DNA of 64,000 nt, from positions 1-64,000 of the forward strand of contig CAVVNF010000016.1 of the NCBI GenBank assembly GCA_963749535.1. Direction: 5' to 3'. The notes under the pieces are model-generated. The model was not told the DNA's origin and searched no databases. It worked only from the letters and a program-made list of their open reading frames with translations. Below are positions 44,572-51,388 of the stretch, one piece after another. Every line of letters starts with the position of its first letter. The first letter of the stretch is position 1. This DNA is from Chersky-299 sp963749535. Its GTDB lineage: Bacteria; Actinomycetota; Thermoleophilia; RBG-16-64-13. The position numbers and the translations under genes are program-made.

Positions 44572-44798
44572 AGATCCGAGACTGGGGCGACGTAGACGAG
44601 GAGATGGAGCGGTCGCAGAAGTGCTATCGCAAGCCGCGGAAGGAAGACAAGAAAGTCGCCGGCCCCGCCACCTCCCGTTGGCCATCCTGGCTGGTCGACC
44701 GGACGATGCGGGAAAGGCCAGAAGTCCTTACAAGCCAGGAGATAGACCGCATAGATGACAAACGGCCGCGGAATCGCGGGAGGCGAAAAGGCAGATGA
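44568..44798 (+). CDS. Small basic hypothetical protein
   Basis: 76 residues starting at ATG 44568, which overlaps the XRE stop (ATGA). It is highly charged (KIRDWGDVDEEMERSQKCYR, then RNRGRRKGR at the end) and has no known motif. The next gene overlaps its end by four bases. Translationally coupled position in the operon is the only support for its being real. Confidence 0.6.
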   Translation: MKIRDWGDVDEEMERSQKCYRKPRKEDKKVAGPATSRWPSWLVDRTMRERPEVLTSQEIDRIDDKRPRNRGRRKGR

Positions 44799-45052
44799 AA
44801 GCGCCAGCTGCCGTGAAGGCGGACCAGCCGTGCACCCCAGAGGCCCTCATAAAGAGCGGCCTTTTCATTATCTCGGTTGAGGAAGCTTGCCGGTACTTGA
44901 ATATCGGCCGCACCCTTGGATTCCAGCTTGCCAGGGAACGCGGTGAGCTCTGCGAGGGCGTGAAGGTTCTCCGGGTCGGGCGCCTGCTGAAAGTGCCGGT
45001 CAAGCCGCTGCTTTCCGCACTCGGATACGACCGCAAGGACGGCGAGACGTGA
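44795..45052 (+). CDS. Excisionase-like HTH protein
   Basis: 85 residues. The core FIISVEEACRYLNIGRTLGF, then KVLRVGRLLKVPVKPLLSAL, is the HTH_17/MerR-like winged helix used by excisionases and replication initiators. ATG overlaps the previous stop, and its own stop overlaps the next start. It may act as Xis with the integrase or as a regulator; sequence alone does not decide. Confidence 0.7.
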   Translation: MKAPAAVKADQPCTPEALIKSGLFIISVEEACRYLNIGRTLGFQLARERGELCEGVKVLRVGRLLKVPVKPLLSALGYDRKDGET

Positions 45053-46861
45053 CCAACAAGCTCCAGCAGGTGTGGCGGGAGAGCACGACGGATCGCGCCC
45101 GCATCGTCGCTTACCTTGAGCACCGCGGACTCACGCCCGACTGCCTGGACGCCGTACCCGACGACGTTGTCCGCTTTCACCCGACCCTGCCGTATTGGGA
45201 CATCGCGGAGAATGGCGATCCTGTACGTCTGGGCGACTTCCCGGCCATGATCGCGAGGGTGACGGACCTGAGCGGCAAGGGAGTGACCTTGCACAGAACT
45301 TACCTAGACCCCGCCGGTCCCGGGAAGCTCAATCTCGGGAACGATTCCCCGGCGAAGAAGCTGATGACACCCACAGAGAATGGCGGGACCAGGGGCGCCA
45401 GTATCAAGCTCGAACCAGCCAAGAGCGTGTTGGGGCTGGCTGAGGGCATCGAAACCGCCTTGGCTGTGACCGTGGCCACCGGGCAGCCCTGCTGGTCCTG
45501 TGTGAGCGCCCACGGGCTAGAGACGGTAAAAATCCCAGAAGAGGTGCGCGCGGTCCATATCTGGGCCGATAACGACGCATCGGGCGTAGGGCAGGCGGTA
45601 GCCGAAAGACTCGCGAGCCAACTCCACAGCGAAGGCCGCAGCGTGTACGTGCATACCCCGTCTCGGGTAGGGGCCGACTGGCTCGACGTGTTCGCGGCAA
45701 GTGGCTCGGAATCGCTTCTCGATGACCTTGTGAGCGCCGAGCAGTGGCAGCCTGGGATGCCCGTGGGTGTGCTTCTCTCCGACGTGAAGCCCGAGCGTGT
45801 CTCCTGGCTCTGGCCCGGACGGCTGCCGCTCGGAAAGCTCACTGTCTTAGATGGCGACCCCGGAAAGGGCAAATCGACACTCAGCCTCGACCTGTCCGCC
45901 CGCCTCACTCGGGGCGACATCATGCCCGATGGCTCCGGCGGTGGTTTTCCCGCCGGCGTGGTGATCCTCAGCGGTGAGGACGGCCTAGCGGATACCATCG
46001 TGCCGCGACTCATAGCGGCGGGAGCGGACCTCTCCCGCGTGGTGGCTCTCGCGTCCTGCCCAGACTCAGAAGGTGACGGAGAGCACCCGCCGGTACTACC
46101 GGATGACTTGCCGACGATCCGCGCGGCAATCGCTCGGGTGGGTGCCAAGCTCGCCATTATCGACCCGCTCATGGCGTACCTGAGCGACGGCACGAACTCC
46201 CACAAGGACCAGGACATACGCCGGGTGCTCTTCCGGGTGGCAGCACTCGCGGAAGAGACGGGCGCGGCCGTCCTGGTAGTGCGGCACTTGAACAAGGCAA
46301 CCGGCGGGGTGGCACTCTATCGGGGCGGCGGTTCCATCGGGATTATCGGCGCCGCCCGTTCGGGACTCCTGGTAGCGGCAGACCCGGACGACGAAAACCT
46401 ACCGGGTGCTCGCCTCCACAAAGTGCAACCTCTGCCCCCCGCCTGAGAGCCTGAGCTTTCACCTGGAGGCCGACGAGGGCGGCGCCGCCCGCGTGGTGTG
46501 GGACGGCACGAGCACCCATGGAGCGAACGCACTACTCGCCCAGCCCGCGACCGAAGAGGACCGCCACGCCATAGACGAGGCGAAAGACTTTCTCCTGGAG
46601 GCCCTCGCGTCCGGCCCCGTGAACGTGAAGCAGGTTCAAGGCGAGGCAGCCCGAGCGGGTATCTCGGAGGCCACACTTCGCCGCGCGAAAACCACTCTCG
46701 GGATAGTGAGTGAGAAGCAAGGCATGGGTGGCCCGTGGGTGTGGACGCTCCCGAAGGTGCTCAAAGATGCCCGAACATGCTCACTCTCAGGAGTGAACAC
46801 CTTCGCGGAAAGTGAGCATCTTCGGGAGCTTGAGCTTGACGAGATGGAGGCCCTGATATGA
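45049..46861 (+). pseudogene. Toprim/AAA primase-helicase-like replication protein, frameshifted
   Basis: The N-terminal part has a DUF7146-like region and a Toprim fold (GLAEGIETALAV, VHIWADNDASGVGQ). The C-terminal RepA/AAA_25-like ATPase has Walker A GDPGKGKSTLS, Walker B KLAIIDPLMAYL and VLVVRHLNKA. The first frame stops at 46446. The family sequence YRVLASTKCNL continues in the next frame from about 46400 through a helical C-terminus to TGA 46859-46861. One surplus C in AACCTACC (46398-46400) explains it. Restored length is about 603 residues. GTG 45049 overlaps the upstream stop. It is the element's likely replication gene. Confidence 0.8.
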
Positions 46862-47253
46862 CCCTCCGTGCGGTGCTAGATGACCTCATCGCGGCAGCGG
46901 TGACTGTGGAGGCTGCCGAGGACGGGAAGCTACGGCTGAGAGCCCTCTTTGAGGACCGCCCGCTCACCGCCGATACCCGCGACCTCTGCCGCATCCATAA
47001 ACAGGTGCTTCTGGACTATACCCGGTTCGCTCGCGAGGCCGACGCCCTGCTCCTGGATTCCACCCGCCGAATCGGCGCCGCGTGGATACCGGGGTGCGAG
47101 CTCGACACTCCGGAATGGGAGCGACACGAGCGAGCGCTCCATGATGCCTACTGGTCACAAAACCTTGGCCGCCTACAGCAAGCGCTGGAGGCGCGCGAAT
47201 CTCACGCCCTGGCGCTGTTCGCTGCCTATCGAGATGAGGTGAAGCATGAGTGA
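46858..47253 (+). CDS. Hypothetical protein, element operon
   Basis: 131 residues, mostly alpha-helical (VLDDLIAAAVTVEAAEDGKL, LDYTRFAREADALLLDSTRR) with no recognisable motif. The start overlaps the replication gene's stop (ATGA), and its own end overlaps the next gene by eight bases. Position suggests a role after replication; I do not recognise it. Confidence 0.65.
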   Translation: MTLRAVLDDLIAAAVTVEAAEDGKLRLRALFEDRPLTADTRDLCRIHKQVLLDYTRFAREADALLLDSTRRIGAAWIPGCELDTPEWERHERALHDAYWSQNLGRLQQALEARESHALALFAAYRDEVKHE

Positions 47254-47536
47254 CACTCTAACGCGCATTCCCGAAGAGCTCGTGGTCCCGCAAGACCCCG
47301 AGTCACGTCTTCTCATTCGCTGCTGGGACGCGGTAACGGGCAAACGACTCGTGACGATCACCCCGCAACTATTGCGAGGTGGCGAGTGGCGGCTGAAACA
47401 CTCAGGACTTGCCATCACGCCCACGGTAGCGCGGCAGTTGGCGCCGGCCCTGGTCGCTATGAGCGCGACGATAGAGGATTCACCGCAAGATCCTATGCCC
47501 ACAGCCGAAGACCGGGAGCTATCGAGGCGGCCGTGA
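47246..47536 (+). CDS. Hypothetical protein, element operon
   Basis: 96 residues (IPEELVVPQDPESRLLIRCW, VTITPQLLRGGEWRLKHSG). A short beta-rich core precedes a helical C-terminus. No motif is recognised. It starts at ATG 47246 inside the end of the previous gene and overlaps the next start by four bases. Confidence 0.6.
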   Translation: MSDTLTRIPEELVVPQDPESRLLIRCWDAVTGKRLVTITPQLLRGGEWRLKHSGLAITPTVARQLAPALVAMSATIEDSPQDPMPTAEDRELSRRP

Positions 47537-47745
47537 AACTCCAGATCCTTCCCGCCTGCAAATCGACTCCCGAGCGACCGCATTTTGTATGGCGCCTCTG
47601 GGACTGGGGCAAGGTGCTCGCCTGGGGAGTGGCCACGACCGCGGAGGGAGCAGCAGAACAGGCCGACGCCGCTTTGGCTGAGTATCGCCGGACGCATCGC
47701 GCAGCCTGGCTGGAGTCGGTCTGGGAGATGGCAGACGATGACTGA
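47533..47745 (+). CDS. Small hypothetical protein, element operon
   Basis: 70 residues from GTG 47533, overlapping the previous stop (GTGA). It is Trp-rich for its size (FVWRLWDWGKVLAWGV, AAWLESVWEM). The longer frame upstream is a shadow of the preceding gene. Its tail overlaps the next gene by eight bases. Unknown function. Confidence 0.55.
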   Translation: MKLQILPACKSTPERPHFVWRLWDWGKVLAWGVATTAEGAAEQADAALAEYRRTHRAAWLESVWEMADDD

Positions 47746-48157
47746 GCCCGGCCCCCGCTACTACGTCGAGGGTGGGCTTGTCTCCGGGTTCGCGGCGTGG
47801 CGGCTTGGTCGGTCGATTCCCCGCTACTTGCGGGATGCACTAGACGACCTTCCCCCTCATCTCCGGACGGAGGTCGAGGACGCTGTTGAAGCCATGCGGT
47901 ATTCGGGTCAGCGCTGGGCTGCTACCGCTCGCGGAAGCGCGGCAGAGCCACCTGCGGAAGCCCCCGTATGCTCGAAGCAGGAAGCAGACGAGCTCTCAAG
48001 TGTGGAGGTGGCAGACGTGCTGAAGGTGACGGAGCGAAGAGTAAGGCAGTTAGCAGCGGCCGGCGTCCTGCCGGGCAGACAAAAGGCGGGACGCTGGAGT
48101 TTCGACCGGGGCGCCGTCACGGCGTACCACGAGGAAAGGAAACAAAAATGGCATTGA
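47738..48157 (+). CDS. HTH_17-domain DNA-binding protein
   Basis: 139 residues from ATG 47738; upstream codons in this frame belong to the shadow of the previous gene. The N-terminal half (YYVEGGLVSGFAAWRLGRSI) is unfamiliar. The C-terminal 55 residues are an excisionase-type winged helix: LSSVEVADVLKVTERRVRQL, GVLPGRQKAGRWSF, GAVTAYHEERK. This is the third or fourth DNA-binding protein in the element and a second candidate excisionase. Confidence 0.7.
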   Translation: MTEPGPRYYVEGGLVSGFAAWRLGRSIPRYLRDALDDLPPHLRTEVEDAVEAMRYSGQRWAATARGSAAEPPAEAPVCSKQEADELSSVEVADVLKVTERRVRQLAAAGVLPGRQKAGRWSFDRGAVTAYHEERKQKWH

Positions 48158-48384
48158 CCACACGAGAGGCCCTCACTATCGCCAAGAAATACGGACTCAA
48201 CTTGCCCGATGCAAAAGCGCTGATGGGGTTGGCCGACTCGGTTGAGGAAGGGGAGATCGTCGCCGCGGAGTTTTCGACAATCCCACAGCAGTTGACGAAA
48301 TCGGACTTGGCGGACCTTTCGGCGGAGCAGATCGTGCAGGCAAAGGCGGAGGGCCGGCTTCGCGACCTGTTGGGGCAGTCGTAG
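48148..48384 (+). CDS. Small protein with C-terminal EQIVxxKxEGRLxDLLGQ motif (copy 1)
   Basis: 78 residues from ATG 48148 behind GAGGAAAGGA. A helical first half (TTREALTIAKKYGLNLPDAK) precedes the motif LSAEQIVQAKAEGRLRDLLG at the C-terminus. The same 20-residue motif ends the next gene. Such motifs occur near the end of small proteins coded just before phage head genes, which suggests a virion or packaging origin. Function unknown. Confidence 0.7.
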   Translation: MALTTREALTIAKKYGLNLPDAKALMGLADSVEEGEIVAAEFSTIPQQLTKSDLADLSAEQIVQAKAEGRLRDLLGQS

Positions 48385-48386
48385 TC

Positions 48387-48575
48387 ATGAGCGCCCCCGA
48401 CAAAAACCCCACACGACCCAAAGAAGGCCTCAAAAGCGGCAACACCGGCCCGGGCGACATATCCGGGCAGTTGCCTCGCTCGCAGCTAGTCGGCCTCACC
48501 CCGGAGCAGATCGTGGCCCTAAAACAAGAAGGCCGGCTAGCGGATCTTCTCGGCCAAAGGAGGCGGGAACGATGA
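48387..48575 (+). CDS. Small protein with C-terminal EQIVxxKxEGRLxDLLGQ motif (copy 2)
   Basis: 62 residues from ATG 48387, two bases after the previous stop. The first half is a charged, disordered segment (PDKNPTRPKEGLKSGNTGPG). The second half repeats the motif as LTPEQIVALKQEGRLADLLG, then RRRER. The start of the next gene overlaps its stop. It is probably a partial duplicate of copy 1. Confidence 0.65.
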   Translation: MSAPDKNPTRPKEGLKSGNTGPGDISGQLPRSQLVGLTPEQIVALKQEGRLADLLGQRRRER

Positions 48576-49453
48576 GCGCCGCGACCATGACAGCCGAATC
48601 CCCAACTAAGGCCACACTTGACCGCCTGGCCGGCGTGAACTTGAGCGTTCTTGGCCCCTCGAACGAGGCCGAACCTTGGCTCGCCTGCGCTCGAGCCTGC
48701 GGTTTCGAGCTCCCGCCGCAAGTCCTGGCCCTGGTCGATACTGCAGCGCGTTTGGCCGCAGAACACGCCGCCTGGACGCCCCCGCCGCCCCACAAAGACG
48801 CGGACGCCATGGCGCTTCTAGCCGGCGCGACAGTGGCCGAGATTCTCGCCGCTGATGATGAGGCCGCCCGCCTGAAAAGCCGTTTTGATCGAGCTTCGCG
48901 CCTGTTGATAGCGGCCGATGGCTCTTTGGAGACCATATGCCGAGACACTTTCGCCCCGATCCGCGGCCAGTTGATCGCCGGCCCTTTGCGCGAGGCAGTC
49001 GCCAGCGTGCTCGAAAACGCCCGGCAGTTGGCCGCGAAGTTGGAGCGGTTCCACCCCGGCTATCCCGCTGGCCTTCTTGAGGAGGCGAGTACGAAGGAAA
49101 TCGACGCATGGCGCGCCTCGAGGAAACTGCAAAGCGACCTGGAGAAACTACAGGCGGCCTGGCTCGTGTCCTTCCGTAAGGCAGTAGATCGCGACTTCAA
49201 GGCAGACAGACCGGGCGGATTCTTCGCCTTCCTGGACCCTGAAGTCGTCACTCCCGAGGCGTTACGTCTCGGTTATGACGTCGAAGTGTTGAGAATCGCC
49301 GCCGCGCCGAGTGAGTACAGGTTGCTCGCACCATCCGAACTCATGCCCCTCATCGACTCGATAGACGCCGACCTACGGGCGCAAACAGGCCCAAAAGGTC
49401 AGGTGGACTTCAACGGTCGCACCCGAGTGCGGCGCGGAATGACATCGGAATAA
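48572..49453 (+). CDS. Hypothetical helical protein, element operon
   Basis: 293 residues, mainly alpha-helical with Ala-rich stretches (DTAARLAAEHAAW, EAVASVLENARQLAAKLERF). A weak globular part precedes the C-terminus (LRLGYDVEVLRIAAAPSEYR). No membrane span and no catalytic motif are visible. Its place before a capsid-decoration-like protein and a small terminase hints at a phage-derived structural or scaffold-like gene, but this is a guess. Confidence 0.6.
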   Translation: MSAATMTAESPTKATLDRLAGVNLSVLGPSNEAEPWLACARACGFELPPQVLALVDTAARLAAEHAAWTPPPPHKDADAMALLAGATVAEILAADDEAARLKSRFDRASRLLIAADGSLETICRDTFAPIRGQLIAGPLREAVASVLENARQLAAKLERFHPGYPAGLLEEASTKEIDAWRASRKLQSDLEKLQAAWLVSFRKAVDRDFKADRPGGFFAFLDPEVVTPEALRLGYDVEVLRIAAAPSEYRLLAPSELMPLIDSIDADLRAQTGPKGQVDFNGRTRVRRGMTSE

Positions 49454-49479
49454 CAACCTAGAACAAAGGAGACAAGATC

Positions 49480-49863
49480 ATGTCCACAACCGCCATACCT
49501 GCAACCTTATGGGCCGCCAACACCGCCGCCGTCGATGTCGCCGGTACCGCCATCGTAGCTGGCGAACTCCACGTAGTCACACCCGGCGGACCAACCTCAG
49601 AGATGATGGTGCGCGTGACTAACACCACGGCCAGTCAGAAGACAGTCACCGTCACGCCGGGCGACAACCCGCCGGCGGACGCGGCAGGTATACCCGCCGT
49701 GCTGAGTCTCACCCTGGAAGCGGGCGACGTCACGCCGACGCAAGGATGGATAGGACCCCTGTCGTCCTCGCGGTGGATTCACAAGGACGGGACCGTACAA
49801 CTGACCGTGGACTCTGGAATGACAGGCTTTGTCACCGCGTTTCAACTGAGCCGCAAGGCTTGA
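49480..49863 (+). CDS. Beta-rich phage-like protein (decoration/tail-spike-like)
   Basis: 127 residues from ATG 49480 behind AAAGGAG. The sequence is beta-rich and Thr/Val-rich (TAIVAGELHVVTPGGP, MMVRVTNTTASQKTVTVTPG, TVQLTVDSGMTGFVTAFQLS), with no Cys and little charge. This looks like a small immunoglobulin-like decoration or surface protein of a phage. The assignment is from composition only. Confidence 0.55.
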   Translation: MSTTAIPATLWAANTAAVDVAGTAIVAGELHVVTPGGPTSEMMVRVTNTTASQKTVTVTPGDNPPADAAGIPAVLSLTLEAGDVTPTQGWIGPLSSSRWIHKDGTVQLTVDSGMTGFVTAFQLSRKA

Positions 49864-49998
49864 CGTGATGAGCCGAGCAAGCCACCCCCCCGGGGTGGGG
49901 CATGATCCCCCAAAGCGCATCGCCGGATGCGGAGGGCATAGCTCGCCTGGTCTTGCGTGGCGGCATAGGTCCGGGTGTTCCAGGGGCCGGGTGATCGT

Positions 49999-50391
49999 AT
50001 GAACACCACTGGCACCCTGATACCTCGCACTCCTGCCGGGCTTAGCCGTCGCGGTAAGACGTTGTGGAAGTCTGTTGTCGCCGGCTTCGAGCTCTCCGAG
50101 GGCGAGCACGCCTTACTGCTCGAAGCCTGTCGCTGTCTAGACGACATCGAGCGGTTACAAGAGGCCGTCGCCGGCGCCCCGATGACAACCATAGGCAGCC
50201 GTGGGCAAGAGGTAGTCCACCCCTTGCGCGCCGAGCTCCGCTCCGAGCGATTGCTACTGGCGAAGCTGCTCAGCCAGCTTGACGTGCCGATGCCGAACGA
50301 GGGCGCCGGTGCGTGGGATGGTCTGAGCGCAAGCTCACGTGCGAGAAAAGCGGCCGTCCACCGTTGGCAGCATCGCGGAGGTGTGAAGTGA
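49999..50391 (+). CDS. Phage terminase small subunit, P27 family (TerS-like)
   Basis: 130 residues. The pattern TPAGLSRRGKTLWKSVVAGF, LSEGEHALLLEACRCLDDI, QEVVHPLRAELRSERLLLA and LLSQLDVPMP is the P27-like small terminase, the subunit that recognises packaging sites. No large terminase is anywhere in the element, so on its own it cannot package DNA. In phage satellites an element-coded TerS redirects a helper phage's large subunit. GTGA couples it to the next ORF. ATG 49999 is chosen over earlier starts that fall in GC-rich non-coding sequence. Confidence 0.75.
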   Translation: MNTTGTLIPRTPAGLSRRGKTLWKSVVAGFELSEGEHALLLEACRCLDDIERLQEAVAGAPMTTIGSRGQEVVHPLRAELRSERLLLAKLLSQLDVPMPNEGAGAWDGLSASSRARKAAVHRWQHRGGVK

Positions 50392-50666
50392 AACCACGCG
50401 AAGATCCTCCACCCCCGCCGCCGGTTATCGACCGCGCCCAAGTCCACCAACTTATCCGCGAACTCGCCGCCGCCCGCGACTGTGGCGAGCCTGTGCACCA
50501 GCACCCGCTGCTCTATGAGCTAGAGAACCTCTGCGGACTCTGGGCCGGCTACCGCTTCCAGCTTGACGACCCGCGCACGAGTGCGGAGCTCTATGAGTTT
50601 GAGGAAGCGATCGTGCAGCACGGCCCGGCCTGGCTGGCTCAGCAGGAGCGCGTAACGAAACCTTGA
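50388..50666 (+). CDS. Small hypothetical protein after TerS
   Basis: 92 residues from GTG 50388, overlapping the TerS stop (GTGA). It has a Pro-rich start (REDPPPPPPVIDRAQ) and a helical body (LIRELAAARDCGEPVHQHPL, YEFEEAIVQHGPAWLAQQER). No known motif. It is the last gene of the rightward operon, followed by a terminator. Confidence 0.6.
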   Translation: MKPREDPPPPPPVIDRAQVHQLIRELAAARDCGEPVHQHPLLYELENLCGLWAGYRFQLDDPRTSAELYEFEEAIVQHGPAWLAQQERVTKP

Positions 50667-51067
50667 CGCGCCGACATGGCGCTCGAGGCCGGCGGCCGGG
50701 GTCTGTGTTGGCAGGCGACTGCCCCGCCCGACTGTCGGAAAGGCCCACCGGAGTCCGCTTTCCTTCGGTGGGCCCTCTTGCTGCATTACGTCGCACCTCC
50801 ATTGTGCGCCCACGCCGCGGGACGGTCACACGTCACGGGGGCCCCTTCGCGGGGGTGGCAACCGCTGAAACCCTTTGCGCCTTCTCCGTGATGAGGGCTC
50901 CTTTCGTGACGGTTGAGGTTATGGCGGGCTATACTGCTAGGCGTTTGCTAGACTACCGGCCGTCAGAGGGCGACAGGAGGCGGCAGGTAGGCTTGTTAGA
51001 CATTCGTAAAGCCCCTGTAAAACGCTAGGTTTTGGCACGGGCCGTCAGAGCGCGACATGGCCTTGGG
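50667..51067. other. Gene-free right end of the element
   Basis: It holds the operon terminator, the TGCTAG repeats at 50935 and 50944, an 18-bp direct repeat at 50958 and 51040, and the approach to attR. Reading frames here are without SD or protein-like sequence. Confidence 0.5.
50741..50778 (+). terminator. Terminator at the end of the element operon
   Basis: GGCCCACCG (50742-50750) pairs with CGGTGGGCC (50766-50774), followed by CTCTTG. It lies 75 bases after the last gene. Confidence 0.6.
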
Positions 51068-51113
51068 CGGACTTCTAATCCGTGGGCCGGAGGTTCGAAT
51101 CCTCCCAGGCGCG
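51068..51113 (+). other. attR: 3' half of the original tRNA-Arg
   Basis: The core CGGACTTCTAATCCGT is followed by a variable loop and a valid T-arm GGAGGTTCGAATCCTCC, then CAGGCGCG, the complement of the tRNA-Arg 5' acceptor. There is no 5' half in front, so this is the displaced end of the host tRNA and not a gene. Confidence 0.85.
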
Positions 51114-51182
51114 CTTTAGGTCCGGCTGGGCGATGTGCCCCAGCATCGGCGACCCTTGGCCAAGGCCTGGGGCTGGTAATGC

Positions 51183-51256
51183 GGTGAACGTAGCTCAGTT
51201 GGTAGAGCACTGGGTTGTGGCCCCAGCGGTCGCGGGTTCAAGTCCCGTCGTTCACC
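51183..51256 (+). tRNA. tRNA-His (GTG)
   Basis: Acceptor GTGAACG pairs with CGTTCAC, with the extra G at -1 opposite C73 that marks tRNA-His. The anticodon stem-loop CTGGG-TTGTGGC-CCCAG gives GTG. CCA is not encoded. Confidence 0.93.
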
Positions 51257-51268
51257 CCTCGGGAGTCC

Positions 51269-51349
51269 GCGGGTGTGGCGGAATGGCAGACGCGCATGAT
51301 TTAGGATCATGTGTCTTTTGACGTGGAGGTTCGAGTCCTCTCACCCGCA
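51269..51349 (+). tRNA. tRNA-Leu (TAG)
   Basis: A class II tRNA of 81 nt. Acceptor GCGGGTG pairs with CACCCGC. The anticodon loop TTTAGGA gives TAG. A long variable arm sits before the T-arm GAGGTTCGAGTCCTC. CCA is not encoded. Confidence 0.92.
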
Positions 51350-51388
51350 TTGGCTTCTCTGACGGCTTGAGTATAGGAAAGGATCAAA

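Larger units (their letters stand above)
41543..51083. mobile_element. 9.5-kb integrative element in tRNA-Arg, candidate phage satellite (PICI-like)
   Basis: It is bounded by the 16-bp direct repeat in tRNA-Arg. The contents are an HNH nuclease, a tyrosine integrase, a divergent regulatory pair, an excisionase-like HTH, a Toprim/AAA replication protein, several tightly packed small genes, a P27-type small terminase and a final small ORF. No large terminase, portal, capsid, tail or lysis gene is present. Most genes from 44371 to 50666 overlap by a few bases, so they form one or two operons. This set resembles a phage-inducible chromosomal island more than a full prophage; a deleted prophage is the alternative. 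Confidence 0.75.

Noticed and set aside
51068..51113. tRNA-like sequence as a second tRNA-Arg gene
   Set aside because: Only the 3' half is present; the upstream bases do not form acceptor, D-arm or the 5' anticodon strand, so it is an att remnant.
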